37,474 bases of DNA from Victivallales bacterium (GTDB taxonomy: Bacteria; Verrucomicrobiota; Lentisphaeria; Oligosphaerales; Oligosphaeraceae): assembly GCA_017450525.1 (NCBI GenBank), contig JAFSTJ010000623.1, positions 1 to 37,474 of the forward strand. Reading direction: 5' to 3'. The position numbers and the translations under genes are program-made. Under the pieces are notes generated by a model. The model did no database searches. It was not told the DNA's origin and saw nothing but the letters and a program-made list of their open reading frames with translations. Shown in pieces: positions 15,080 through 22,593 of the stretch; the stretch's first letter is position 1; each line of letters opens with the position of its first letter.

Positions 15080-15426
15080 TCTTGCACCTCCCCCCTGGCC
15101 TTCGCCAGCATGCGCAAGGCTTCATCATATATTTTCAGGCCGTCTTCGCCAAGTGTCGCAAGCAGCACTTGACCCCCAAAGGAGGTCAAAGACTTGATGA
15201 AATCAAACATTTCTGGTGCTGCGGAAATCAGAGCAGCGTTAGCGTTGATGACTTCGGATTCCGCGCAGTCTTTTGGATTGCAATATGTCGGGTCTGGCAT
15301 TTCAGCGATGAGACTTTGCGGCGGTGGTTCGTTTGACTGAATGCTGATCCTCATCCATGTCTTTTGCTTGTCCATAAACCTTTTGTTGGTGTGCCAGGGA
15401 CCTCTTGTGAAATTTGATTCGCTCAT
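15076..15426 (-). CDS. Second 'GPW...NAALISAAPEM' phage protein
   Basis: 116 residues. It shares FTRGPW at the start, INANAALISAAPEMFDFI in the middle and a closing LAKARGE with the next gene (KARGEA), which marks the two as paralogues. Start 15426 is set by the ATGA overlap with the upstream gene; an upstream in-frame ATG lies inside that gene. Function unknown. Confidence 0.72.
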   Translation of the reverse strand: MSESNFTRGPWHTNKRFMDKQKTWMRISIQSNEPPPQSLIAEMPDPTYCNPKDCAESEVINANAALISAAPEMFDFIKSLTSFGGQVLLATLGEDGLKIYDEALRMLAKARGEVQE

Positions 15427-15752
15427 TTGTCGCTGTCCTCCGTGTCTCTCCATTGCAATTCTCGCAGCAAGCCAAGTATCTTGACATAGAGTGCTGGGCG
15501 GTCTTTTATTGGCAAATCATCCAGGTTTATCTGGTTGAATACCTCGCATATAATCTCAAGCATTTTGGGTGCCTTTGAACAAAGCACGGCATTGTTGTAG
15601 TTGTCATCATTGCCTGTATGTGTTGGGAAGGTGGCAATCAGGTTGCCGCGTCCGTCAACTAGCTTGTCTGGCTTCTTGCCTTCACGATCTCCCATGGCAG
15701 GGCGTATTACTCTCCACGGTGTCAGGGCAAATCTTAATTTTGTATTACTCAT
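15423..15752 (-). CDS. Third, diverged member of the same small phage family
   Basis: 109 residues. It has TPWRVIRP near the start and NDDNYNNAVLCSKAPKMLEII in two overlapping segments, a degenerate version of the NAALI.AAPEM motif of its two neighbours, so a three-gene tandem array is likely. Its ATG lies inside the upstream gene's last codons (8-nt overlap). Function unknown. Confidence 0.65.
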   Translation of the reverse strand: MSNTKLRFALTPWRVIRPAMGDREGKKPDKLVDGRGNLIATFPTHTGNDDNYNNAVLCSKAPKMLEIICEVFNQINLDDLPIKDRPALYVKILGLLRELQWRDTEDSDK

Positions 15753-16215
15753 CTTCAACCTCAATATCTCCATTAATGACTGTCTCAAAGTAGCCATCAT
15801 ACCAAAGAAGTTTAAAGAAATGGTTTAGGTTATAATAAGTTCGTCTCCCGATTCTTTGGCGATAAACATTCTGTCTTCTACAGAAACCACCTATGGCTTG
15901 GCAGGATTTTATCGGCATTTTGTGTGAAAATTGGATTTTCTGTATATATTTCAAAATGACTTTTGGGAGAACCATTGGATCTTCTGCATTGTATCTGTCT
16001 ATGAACATAATGCTTTTCCCTATCTCCTGCCAAAAACCAAACTTGCCTTCTCCGCAGTCACAACAAGAATTTGAGGCGTAACCCTCCCCTTTGCATAACC
16101 CGCTATCGTTCCCATAAAAGGCGCAGTCGCCACATCCCAGGTCACAATAACTGTCACGCGGAACGGCGACCAGTTTGTACCACTTTCCATCCTGGTAATG
16201 CATGTAGTGTTTCAT
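15745..16215 (-). CDS. Cys-rich hypothetical protein
   Basis: 156 residues. The first third is Cys-rich (CDLGCGDCAFYG, LCKGEG, SCCDCGEG), suggesting a zinc or other metal site. The remainder is basic and aromatic (RQRIGRRTYYNLNHFFKLLW). SD GAGGAG precedes ATG 16215. It is more AT-rich than its neighbours. No family is recognised; a nucleic-acid-binding early protein is possible. Confidence 0.6.
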   Translation of the reverse strand: MKHYMHYQDGKWYKLVAVPRDSYCDLGCGDCAFYGNDSGLCKGEGYASNSCCDCGEGKFGFWQEIGKSIMFIDRYNAEDPMVLPKVILKYIQKIQFSHKMPIKSCQAIGGFCRRQNVYRQRIGRRTYYNLNHFFKLLWYDGYFETVINGDIEVEDE

Positions 16216-16574
16216 GGTTGTTTCTCCTCATTGTCTTTCAGGAACGTGAATCTATCCAGCATTTTTCTGCATACGGCAATGTCCGTGAATTTGGAGTTGC
16301 CATTTATATCTCTGAATTCCATTCTTCCAGTTTCAGTGTACCCCATGAACTGAAACTCGAAACCATTGCACTTGACTTTTGCGCCAGGAATGAATCCGAA
16401 GGTTATCAGTTCATTAAGGTCTTCTGCTGGAAGTTGGTCAAGTGCGCCCCTGGCTTCTTCCAGGCGTTCTCTGAAGTTATCCAGCGCGTCTTGGATTCGC
16501 CATGTTCTCGATTCCATGTCGTCAATGGCTTCGGCAAGCGTTTCTTTGAGATTGTCGAACTCTTCTTTTGTCAT
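16212..16574 (-). CDS. Hypothetical protein with N-terminal coiled coil
   Basis: 120 residues. Residues 1-55 form a charged coiled coil (EEFDNLKETLAEAIDDM, FRERLEEARGALDQL). The C-terminal part is a small beta domain (GAKVKCNGFEFQFMGYT, then GRMEFRDI). ACAGGAGG precedes ATG 16574, and its stop overlaps the next gene (ATGA). It lies just left of the structured region 16575-16832. Function unknown. Confidence 0.62.
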   Translation of the reverse strand: MTKEEFDNLKETLAEAIDDMESRTWRIQDALDNFRERLEEARGALDQLPAEDLNELITFGFIPGAKVKCNGFEFQFMGYTETGRMEFRDINGNSKFTDIAVCRKMLDRFTFLKDNEEKQP

Positions 16575-16832
16575 GTTTACCTCCTGTTGTGGCGGAAGAA
16601 AAGCGTGGGAAGCGGTGCCGCCTTTTTACCGCTTGTCGCCGAAAAAGCAGAGAAATGGCTATCCCACGCAAGAGAGGCCGTCGCAGGAGCGTTTTCGCGT
16701 TTATGTCTTTAATCCGCGATGTGTTTTTGGAACAGGGGTTTTGCCCTGCGACGGCCAAAGGTGGCGATGGTTGCAGCACGGTAGAAAGAGTTTTGAAGGA
16801 ATGTGAGGATTGGGCTGCAACCGTCGCCAAAG
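16575..16832. other. Structured intergenic region with three inverted repeats (candidate origin or RNA)
   Basis: The only long gene-free stretch of the early operon. Inverted repeats: GCGTGGGA/TCCCACGC (16603-16610/16662-16669) enclosing AAGCGGT/ACCGCTT (16610-16616/16628-16634); GGCCGTCGCAGG/CCTGCGACGGCC (16676-16687/16745-16756); and a 16-bp pair with one mismatch (16762-16777/16814-16829). It may be the replication origin or a structured transcript. An alternative is a + strand ORF of 61 codons at 16655-16840 (starting MAIPRKRGRR), which lacks a good SD. Confidence 0.45.
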
Positions 16833-16961
16833 CTATTTGAAGTATCGCTTTATTTCCTCCTTGATGCCGCCTCCTATGAGGTAGGCGGCAATAATGAGCG
16901 TCGGTATGGCAAGGATGGTCTCGATAATCATCTCAAGTGTGTCTGGCGTGTGGTCGGTCAT
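16833..16961 (-). CDS. 42-residue single-pass membrane protein
   Basis: Begins MTDHTPDTLEMIIETILAIP, continues through a hydrophobic helix (TLIIAAYLIGGG) and ends in a basic tail, KEEIKRYFK. One transmembrane segment (about 11-33) is predicted. AAGGAG lies seven bases before ATG 16961. It is 24 nt downstream of the RHH-regulator gene in the same direction. It may be a small membrane regulator or exclusion peptide; the function is not known. Confidence 0.68.
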   Translation of the reverse strand: MTDHTPDTLEMIIETILAIPTLIIAAYLIGGGIKEEIKRYFK

Positions 16962-16985
16962 GGCGGGTCTCCTTGTGGTGGTTAT

Positions 16986-17471
16986 CTAGTATGGTGCAAA
17001 TGCGTCTTCGGGGATGGAGGTATCGACTATAGGCTGCGCCTGGGGGTGTTCCTGGGGAGTGGTGGCTGTGCGGGGCTGGCCGTTTTGGATTCTTTTGCAG
17101 AGGCCGTAGGCGGCGGCTTCGGGGTTCTTCAGACCCTCTTCGGAGTTCTGGCGGGCCCGCAGTTCCTCGATGATGCCCTTGTAGGCTTCGGGGGTGACTT
17201 TCGGAAACCTCACCAGGTGGCTCTGGATGACTTCGGGTGTCATGCCTGGTAGGTCGGAGGCCTGCTCCTGCAATTCACTTGAAATTATCGTTGAACAAAA
17301 CTGTCGAGAGATAGAATTATCTGTATAAAGATAATTTTTGCCAAATAAAAAAGCATTGAAGAATCGTATGGCTTCTCTCAAGACTTGTGCTGCACTTTTA
17401 TTGCCTCTCTGTTGCTTAATCTGTTCAAGATAATTACTATCCTGTTCATCTAGAACTACATTAACTATCAT
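16986..17471 (-). CDS. Ribbon-helix-helix-like regulator at the head of the early operon
   Basis: 161 residues. The N-terminus IVNVVLDEQDSNYLEQIK with SAAQVLREAIRFF reads as a ribbon-helix-helix DNA-binding domain. The rest is a charged, Gln/Pro-rich tail (GLCKRIQNG, TTPQEHPQAQP). ACAAGGAGG precedes ATG 17471. It is the first gene of the leftward operon and diverges from the HTH repressor, so it may act as the Cro-like or early activator. The first ~200 nt are AT-rich and the remainder GC-rich, a mosaic junction near 17275. Confidence 0.65.
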   Translation of the reverse strand: MIVNVVLDEQDSNYLEQIKQQRGNKSAAQVLREAIRFFNAFLFGKNYLYTDNSISRQFCSTIISSELQEQASDLPGMTPEVIQSHLVRFPKVTPEAYKGIIEELRARQNSEEGLKNPEAAAYGLCKRIQNGQPRTATTPQEHPQAQPIVDTSIPEDAFAPY

Positions 17472-17609
17472 TTAAAGCCTCCTTGTTTTATCAATGTAGA
17501 TATAAGATAATCTCTCAATAGATATTTGCAAGTCGATTCGATAGAAAAAAATAGAAAAAAATATATATTCTAATAAAATAATAGATTTTAATAGACAGGG
17601 GAGTTGAAA
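17472..17609. promoter_or_regulatory. Divergent promoter/operator region with phased ATAGA repeats
   Basis: A very AT-rich gap between the leftward early operon and the rightward repressor. ATAGA occurs at 17518, 17541, 17551, 17581 and 17591; the last four are spaced 10, 30 and 10 bp, i.e. on one face of the helix. This is a plausible operator array for the flanking HTH or RHH protein and the lysis-lysogeny switch. Confidence 0.6.
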
Positions 17610-17984
17610 ATGGATTTTAAGACTTACATATATCAGCGCTTAAAAGAGCTAAGAAATGAAATGACACAACAAGAAATGGCTAAAAAGGCTGGTTGTGCTC
17701 AATCGTACATTAATCACATTTTGAATAATCCAGCAGATTGTCTAGCCAATGTCCGTTTGGATATTTTGTTAAGACTTTGCCCCGAATTGTTTAGTAACAT
17801 TATTCAAAATGGTCAAGTTGAGAATGGTATTGGTATTTCCAACGGAAACAATGCCACTGTAAATACAACTATTCATTCTAGTACATTTGCCAGAGAAAAA
17901 CTATCATCTGCTGTTTTGGATGACGATAGCATTTGTGATGCCTGCAAGGTGAAAATCCTTAAGCTGTTGAAGAGTGTTGAGTAA
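17610..17984 (+). CDS. HTH repressor (CI-like)
   Basis: 124 residues. The N-terminal HTH domain comprises YIYQRLKELRNEMTQQEMAK, then AGCAQSYINHIL and DILLRLCPELF. The middle, Gly/Asn/Thr-rich (GISNGNNATVNTTIHSS), is a linker. The C-terminus has CDACKVKILKLLK. No LexA-type peptidase domain is present, so induction would not be by RecA self-cleavage. ATG 17610 follows AGGGGAG; TTG 17604 is less likely. It is the first rightward gene opposite the early operon, the position of the maintenance repressor. Confidence 0.8.
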   Translation: MDFKTYIYQRLKELRNEMTQQEMAKKAGCAQSYINHILNNPADCLANVRLDILLRLCPELFSNIIQNGQVENGIGISNGNNATVNTTIHSSTFAREKLSSAVLDDDSICDACKVKILKLLKSVE

Positions 17985-18029
17985 TTCCGACAAAACTAGA
18001 GTTTCTAAATATAAAGTCTTGAGATTAAG

Positions 18030-18524
18030 ATGAGTGTCCATATTTCAGGTTTGGGTTTACACTTTGTTTTAAATGACGACGTAAATCTTTATTATTCATC
18101 AGCGTCGAACAAAGCTGAATTAGACCTTTATCTTGAATTTGCAGAGCGCTATCCAGATTTTATGGCTTTTATTGTGCATTTTCTTTTGGCTTTTTCAAAA
18201 AAATACTTTTTCTGGCCATCTTCTTATGGATTGGTTTACTATGCTTTTTTTATAATAATTGGTATTGTTTTTGGAAGATTCCTTTCCTTTTTATTCATAT
18301 ATAAATGTAAAATTGTCTGTATTATGCTTGGTCCGTATGTACTTATAAATCGATTTTTTATAACTGATTTTGCTGTTTTGTTATCGAGTATCTATTTGCT
18401 TGGTGGATGGTATTATGCAGTTGTTTATTATATTGCTAAAATAGCTTTGTATGTTATATATAATTCTATTTCTTGCGGACATTGTGAATTGAATTCTAAG
18501 ATCGTTCTACGGTATTGGAAATAG
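18030..18524 (+). CDS. Multi-pass membrane protein, lysogenic cargo candidate
   Basis: 164 residues, AT-rich. Residues 1-40 are soluble; the rest has three to four hydrophobic segments (MAFIVHFLLAF, VYYAFFIIIGIVFGRFLSFL, FAVLLSSIYLLGGW, VVYYIAKIALYVIY). No family is recognised. Its place behind the repressor and its low GC suggest a gene expressed from the prophage, such as a superinfection-exclusion protein. That is inference from position only. Confidence 0.6.
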   Translation: MSVHISGLGLHFVLNDDVNLYYSSASNKAELDLYLEFAERYPDFMAFIVHFLLAFSKKYFFWPSSYGLVYYAFFIIIGIVFGRFLSFLFIYKCKIVCIMLGPYVLINRFFITDFAVLLSSIYLLGGWYYAVVYYIAKIALYVIYNSISCGHCELNSKIVLRYWK

Positions 18525-18665
18525 TTGATGGCGTGAATACGAAAGGGATGGGAAACAGACAATTGCCTGAAATGATACCCTGGCGGTCTGTTGATTTTAA
18601 TGGGTGAGCATTGGCAGGATTTGTTTTTTTGGGGTATATTAATGTAATTAAGCTGGAGTTAATCA

Positions 18666-19544
18666 ATGAATCTGCCATTTGAAGACAAAATGAAAGGGAT
18701 GCTTATGAAGCATCTTCTTGACTTGGAAGGCAAATTGAATGCTGACATTCTTTGCTATAATGGGGATATTACGCCTTCGCTGGTTCAGATATTCAAGAAA
18801 ATGATTGAAGAGTTGAAGACGGCGGCTGGTGAGAGTGGAATAAAGCATGATGCTCTTTCCGTTATTCTTACAACACCTGGCGGTGACATTGGTGCAGTCG
18901 AGCGGATTGTCGATGTAATGAGGCATCATTATGCCGTTGTCAATTTCATAATTCCGGACATTGCAATGTCGGCTGGCACAATACTTGCTCTTTCGGGCGA
19001 TGACATTTATATGTCCTATACATCTGCTCTTGGCCCGATTGATCCCCAGACAACTAATGCAAAAGGTGAATATGTTCCAATAAGGGGGTATCTTGACAAA
19101 GTTAGAGAGTTTGTCAAGAAGTCAAATGACAATACTTTGACAAATGCTGAGTTTATCATGCTGCGGGAGCTGGATCTAGCCAAAATCAGCCAGTATGAGA
19201 AGATATGCGATTTGGCGACGGATTTGTTGAAGAGATGGCTTTCGAACTACAAGTTCAAGACCTGGAGCAAGATGGAGAATGGAGTTGAGACTATCACCAA
19301 GAAAATGAAAGAGGAACGGGCTGCGGCAATTGCCGAAAAACTTGGTGACAACTCCTTGTGGCTAACTCATGGAAGGTATATTAATATTCAAAGGCTAACG
19401 GAACTGGGGCTAAAAATAAAGGACTATGGCAATGAGCCTTGGGGAAAGGATGTTGAAGAGTATTACCAGATGATGAATAGCTACCACAACAGCATCAATC
19501 CTAATATACCTTGGTCATTGCATACTAGGGCTTTTATCATTTGA
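18666..19544 (+). CDS. SDH-family Clp-fold serine protease
   Basis: 292 residues with the ClpP/SppA crotonase-like fold. SVILTTPGGDIGAVERI (65-81) forms the oxyanion region, IAMSAGTILAL carries the nucleophile S102, LGPIDPQ holds D126, and WLTHGRYI H235, giving a Ser-Asp-His triad as in the 'SDH family Clp fold' proteinases. There is no signal peptide, so it is cytoplasmic or peripheral. GGAGTTAATCA precedes ATG 18666. Its substrate and role are unknown. It sits among lysogeny-region cargo genes, followed at 10 nt by a 74-aa gene that may be its partner. Confidence 0.8.
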   Translation: MNLPFEDKMKGMLMKHLLDLEGKLNADILCYNGDITPSLVQIFKKMIEELKTAAGESGIKHDALSVILTTPGGDIGAVERIVDVMRHHYAVVNFIIPDIAMSAGTILALSGDDIYMSYTSALGPIDPQTTNAKGEYVPIRGYLDKVREFVKKSNDNTLTNAEFIMLRELDLAKISQYEKICDLATDLLKRWLSNYKFKTWSKMENGVETITKKMKEERAAAIAEKLGDNSLWLTHGRYINIQRLTELGLKIKDYGNEPWGKDVEEYYQMMNSYHNSINPNIPWSLHTRAFII

Positions 19545-19553
19545 AGGTGTGAA

Positions 19554-19778
19554 ATGGAAGACAAGAAATCGCTAGCAGATACAGTAAAGGAAATCATTGA
19601 TTCTCGAAAAGACGAATGCTGTCTTCCGAAGGAATACCAGGATTTTTTGGAATTGTCCAGAAGGCTGGATGCTTTGTTTGGCCACGGCGGGGGGATGGAT
19701 ATGGCCTCTCCAATGCAAGTGCATAGGCAAAACCAGAAGATGCTTGCGCAGGCATTTGACATTTTGCATCGTGCCTGA
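19554..19778 (+). CDS. Small helical protein downstream of the protease
   Basis: 74 residues: charged N-terminal helix (KKSLADTVKEIIDSRKDECC), then FLELSRRLDALFG, and a Met/Gln-rich end. No family is recognised. It is 10 nt behind the SDH protease gene with an AAGGTG site, so it is probably co-translated. It could be an adaptor or inhibitor of the protease; that is speculation from the operon. Confidence 0.6.
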   Translation: MEDKKSLADTVKEIIDSRKDECCLPKEYQDFLELSRRLDALFGHGGGMDMASPMQVHRQNQKMLAQAFDILHRA

Positions 19779-19807
19779 CGCTGCCTTTTTTGTCTAAGAT
19801 AGGGAAT

Positions 19808-19984
19808 ATGAATATGAAGCGTACAGCACCGAAAAAAGAGAAGAAGCCCGCCAGGGTCACCAGGAAAAGCGTGGAGGAGTTTTTCAGGAAACTCCAGTCC
19901 TTGCCGCAGCTTCCTGTTCCCAAGGTGGATTTTACGACATTTGAGAATGTGGATGTAACCATGTCGGCCAACTCTGGAGTGTGA
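19808..19984 (+). CDS. 58-residue basic protein
   Basis: Begins MNMKRTAPKKEKKPARVTRK, followed by SVEEFFRKLQSLPQLPVPK and an acidic end. The Lys/Arg-rich start could bind nucleic acid. ATG 19808 follows AGGG; an upstream TTG is in frame. An intrinsic terminator (20008-20054) follows the stop. No family is recognised. Confidence 0.5.
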   Translation: MNMKRTAPKKEKKPARVTRKSVEEFFRKLQSLPQLPVPKVDFTTFENVDVTMSANSGV

Positions 19985-20007
19985 ACTACGCCAAATAACA
20001 AACAACT

Positions 20008-20054
20008 GCGCCCTAGTTCCGTGCTTTTCCGCAGGTTCCAGGGCGCGTTTTTTT
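20008..20054 (+). terminator. Intrinsic terminator of the lysogeny/cargo operon
   Basis: GCGCCCT (20008-20014) pairs with AGGGCGC (20040-20046), with an inner stem possible, followed by a T8 run. It ends the rightward 17610-19984 unit facing the leftward RloAB genes. Confidence 0.7.
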
Positions 20055-20071
20055 GTATGCAGCAGGGTGTT

Positions 20072-20236
20072 CGTTTGCAGTGTTTTTGTCAAAAAACTCG
20101 CCAAAGATTTGCATAAGTTAATATATTATCGGATAGTGTGTTAGAACGCATTTTCGATGTTCCGTTTGCAGTGGTTTTGCGAGTTTTTTCCGTTTTCGTT
20201 TGCATCGAAAATGCGTGGTTTTTCGCCAAAGATTTG
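20072..20236. repeat. Composite direct and inverted repeats downstream of RloB
   Basis: A 14-bp perfect inverted repeat, ACGCATTTTCGATG (20146-20159) and CATCGAAAATGCGT (20203-20216), is combined with direct repeats CGTTTGCAGTG (20072-20082, 20163-20173; a partial third, CGTTTGCATCG, 20197-20207) and CGCCAAAGATTTG (20099-20111, 20224-20236). No gene covers 19985-20256. It could terminate leftward RloAB transcription or be an RNA or protein-binding site. Confidence 0.6.
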
Positions 20237-20256
20237 AAGTGGATTTTTGAGAAAAA

Positions 20257-21201
20257 TCATTGTTTGATTGGCGGGTCTGGCTTGAAGGTTTCCCTGGCAA
20301 TCTCGATGGCGTTCTGGAGCTGTTCCCGTGTCGGCCTAGTGCTGCTGATAAGAGCCAGGAGTTCTCCGATGTTGGTTCCAAGTTCTGAAAGGATGGCTGG
20401 CATGGCCGTTGCGAAGCACGATGAATAGTAAATGGCTTTTTGAATGTTATCCCGATAGCACTTGTCAAAGACATTCTTGCCGATTCTTTTTGAATGATGG
20501 GCCATTCTGTTAATCAGGTTGCTCATGTAAGTATGTTTATCGGAGACCTTTGCATTGTCCAGCATCATTTGCTTTTCTTCTTCGGAGAGCGGTGAGCCGT
20601 TCCATAGATGCAGGAAAAGCCAGAATTCAAAGCATGGATTTGCGATGTAGAATCCGAAGCCCTGTTCCCTGCATCTGGTCCAGACGAGTTCCAGTTCGCT
20701 TCTATCGTGCGATTGCCTGTCCCTGTCCAGCACGACGGCAAACAAGTCGGAATGCTCGTCGCGATTCTTGAGAAAGAACCGATAGTCATAGTCGATGCCA
20801 AGTTTTAGCAGCATGGTCTTGAAGAGCTTGAGCCTTTCCTTCGGAATGGATGAGGGATTCTTGAGTATCCTGTCAATCTCCTCGTCATCAAACTGCTGCC
20901 TGATTTCATCCATTGCGTCAAACGGCAGGATTCCCTTCTTCTGTACATCCTTGCACTCATTAAGCAGATCCAGCACGTATCGTGGTGAGCTCATGCCGTC
21001 GTTTCGGTGGCGGAGGACGTGGATCTGGAACTGCGACTTGTTGTCCCTTAGCCAGGCGTTGAGATTATTGAAGTAGCATCGCTCTGTCAGGAAGCCTTCC
21101 GTTGACAGGAACACCAGGCGTTTAGGCTCCATGGTATTCTCGCCCTTCGGACGCTCGAACATGTCCCTGGCGGCGGAAAGCCTGTATTTATTCGTCACCA
21201 T
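20257..21201 (-). CDS. rloB: RloB-family TOPRIM-like nuclease (AbiLii-like)
   Basis: 314 residues. The RloB pattern is present: VFLSTEGFLTERCYFNNL with E35, VVLDRDR with D159/D161 (TOPRIM-like acidic pair), and IANPCFEFWLFLH (187-198), the most conserved block of the family. It is the likely nuclease effector, acting with the RloA ATPase in abortive infection as in lactococcal AbiL. Start 21201 is set by GGGGAGG and overlaps the RloA gene by 14 nt, so translation is coupled. Recognition as RloB is confident; the activity is known only from family analogy. Confidence 0.85.
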   Translation of the reverse strand: MVTNKYRLSAARDMFERPKGENTMEPKRLVFLSTEGFLTERCYFNNLNAWLRDNKSQFQIHVLRHRNDGMSSPRYVLDLLNECKDVQKKGILPFDAMDEIRQQFDDEEIDRILKNPSSIPKERLKLFKTMLLKLGIDYDYRFFLKNRDEHSDLFAVVLDRDRQSHDRSELELVWTRCREQGFGFYIANPCFEFWLFLHLWNGSPLSEEEKQMMLDNAKVSDKHTYMSNLINRMAHHSKRIGKNVFDKCYRDNIQKAIYYSSCFATAMPAILSELGTNIGELLALISSTRPTREQLQNAIEIARETFKPDPPIKQ

Positions 21202-22564
21202 GGCCGTCCTCCCCTGTTTCCTGGATTTCCCCGAAAATAGGCAGCGCGCCATATCGGCCAAGAAGATAGTCTTTCTTTATGTCCTTGTCAAATCGTGTCT
21301 TGAACTTCGACAGGGAATAGAGGGAAGAGCTTTTTTCCTCGTTTCTCTCGACAAACCAGATTTCATCCTGCCTAACCTGGTCGAGGTCGAGCAGTTCGCC
21401 ATCGTGAGTCGTTGCTATCAGCTGAGAATTGGCGTTAGCATCGTCGCCGTAGAAAAGGCGGATGAACTCCAGCGTTGCCTTGGTGTGGAGGCTACGGTCG
21501 AGTTCATCGATGACGGCGACGCCGTTCTGTCTTAGCAGTGGAATTAATGGCAGCAGGTCAAACAGCCTCTGGGTCCCCTCCGATTCATCCTCGCGTTCAA
21601 AGGGGATGTCGGGCCTTCCATGGACGGCCACGATCTTCTTGACCTTAATGCCATCTCCGTTGGAGTAGAAGCAATAGTATGAACCTCTGCAATTCAGCGC
21701 GATCGCCGAGGGCTTCTGGTCTGAGGAGAGCAGTCGGAACACATCGGCCTTGACATTCTCCCTTATGTCGGACGGGATGTATTCCCAGCATTTGTCGATG
21801 CTTACATCCTTGGCAAGCAGTGATTCGATGCCTGTGTCGAAGTGCTTCAGCCATTCCGAATACTGCAACCTGCCGTTGTCGTCGTGGACAAACGACGGGA
21901 TGCCCGTGAAGCGGGTTTCAGGGAAGAGCACCAGAAGCCTCTGAAACCACGAGAAAACATCCTGGAACCTGCTTGAAAAGTCCTCGGTGTTGGAGCTGCG
22001 CTTGGCGACATCGGAGAGGAACAGCGTCCGTCTCATGCCGCTTTTTTTCATGTCCTCCTTATACACGTCAAACCTTTTCTTCTCATCGCCCTGGAAGTGG
22101 CAGTCGGATTCAATCGTTGTGTTGCCAGTTTCATCCTTGATCCTTGAGAACAGGCAGGTTTCGCCTGAAGGACCGTCTAAGGTGGAAAGCCATTCTCCGA
22201 CTATTTCAACAGAGAGATAGTCGATGGCAAAGCCGTATGAATAGAATCTGCCATTGGCGAAAACGTCAAACTGGAAGCGGCCGATTTTGTTTTCGCTTCC
22301 AGAAGGAGACAGAAGGAAGTTCATGCGGTCGCAGTTTGTTCTTTCCAAGCCGTCTATGACTACGCGCCTGGCAAAGTCAATGGCTTTTACAAAGTTTGAC
22401 TTCCCTCCTGCGTTTGCACCGAACATGAATGCTCCGCGCAAAACCCGCTTGCCGTTGCACTGCGAAACATGCCCTGGATGGCGCGTTATTTTGCTCGCAA
22501 CCATGCTAAACTCTGTTTCGTCCCTGAATGACTTGAAGTTTTCACATATAAACCGTAAAAGCAT
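21188..22564 (-). CDS. rloA: RloA-family AAA/ABC ATPase (AbiLi-like)
   Basis: 458 residues, of the OLD/AAA_15-type ATPase group. It begins LLRFICENFKSFRDETEFSM. Walker A is FGANAGGKSN (48-57), the signature-like stretch ESEGTQRLFDLLP lies at 327-339, Walker B VAVIDELDRSLH at 349-360, and the switch TTHDGELLD at 385-393. It presumably senses infection and controls the RloB nuclease. AGGAGG precedes ATG 22564, and a 17-bp dyad (22594-22610) lies upstream. The pair is transcribed against both flanking element modules, typical of cargo. Confidence 0.85.
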   Translation of the reverse strand: MLLRFICENFKSFRDETEFSMVASKITRHPGHVSQCNGKRVLRGAFMFGANAGGKSNFVKAIDFARRVVIDGLERTNCDRMNFLLSPSGSENKIGRFQFDVFANGRFYSYGFAIDYLSVEIVGEWLSTLDGPSGETCLFSRIKDETGNTTIESDCHFQGDEKKRFDVYKEDMKKSGMRRTLFLSDVAKRSSNTEDFSSRFQDVFSWFQRLLVLFPETRFTGIPSFVHDDNGRLQYSEWLKHFDTGIESLLAKDVSIDKCWEYIPSDIRENVKADVFRLLSSDQKPSAIALNCRGSYYCFYSNGDGIKVKKIVAVHGRPDIPFEREDESEGTQRLFDLLPLIPLLRQNGVAVIDELDRSLHTKATLEFIRLFYGDDANANSQLIATTHDGELLDLDQVRQDEIWFVERNEEKSSSLYSLSKFKTRFDKDIKKDYLLGRYGALPIFGEIQETGEDGHGDE

Positions 22565-22593
22565 AACAACCTCCTGTAGATAGAATGTAATAT

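Noticed and set aside
16522-16830. Minus-strand frame of 102 codons across the structured gap
   Set aside because: It starts with TTG, is Arg/Ser-rich without domain pattern, and overlaps the well-supported gene at 16212-16574 out of frame.
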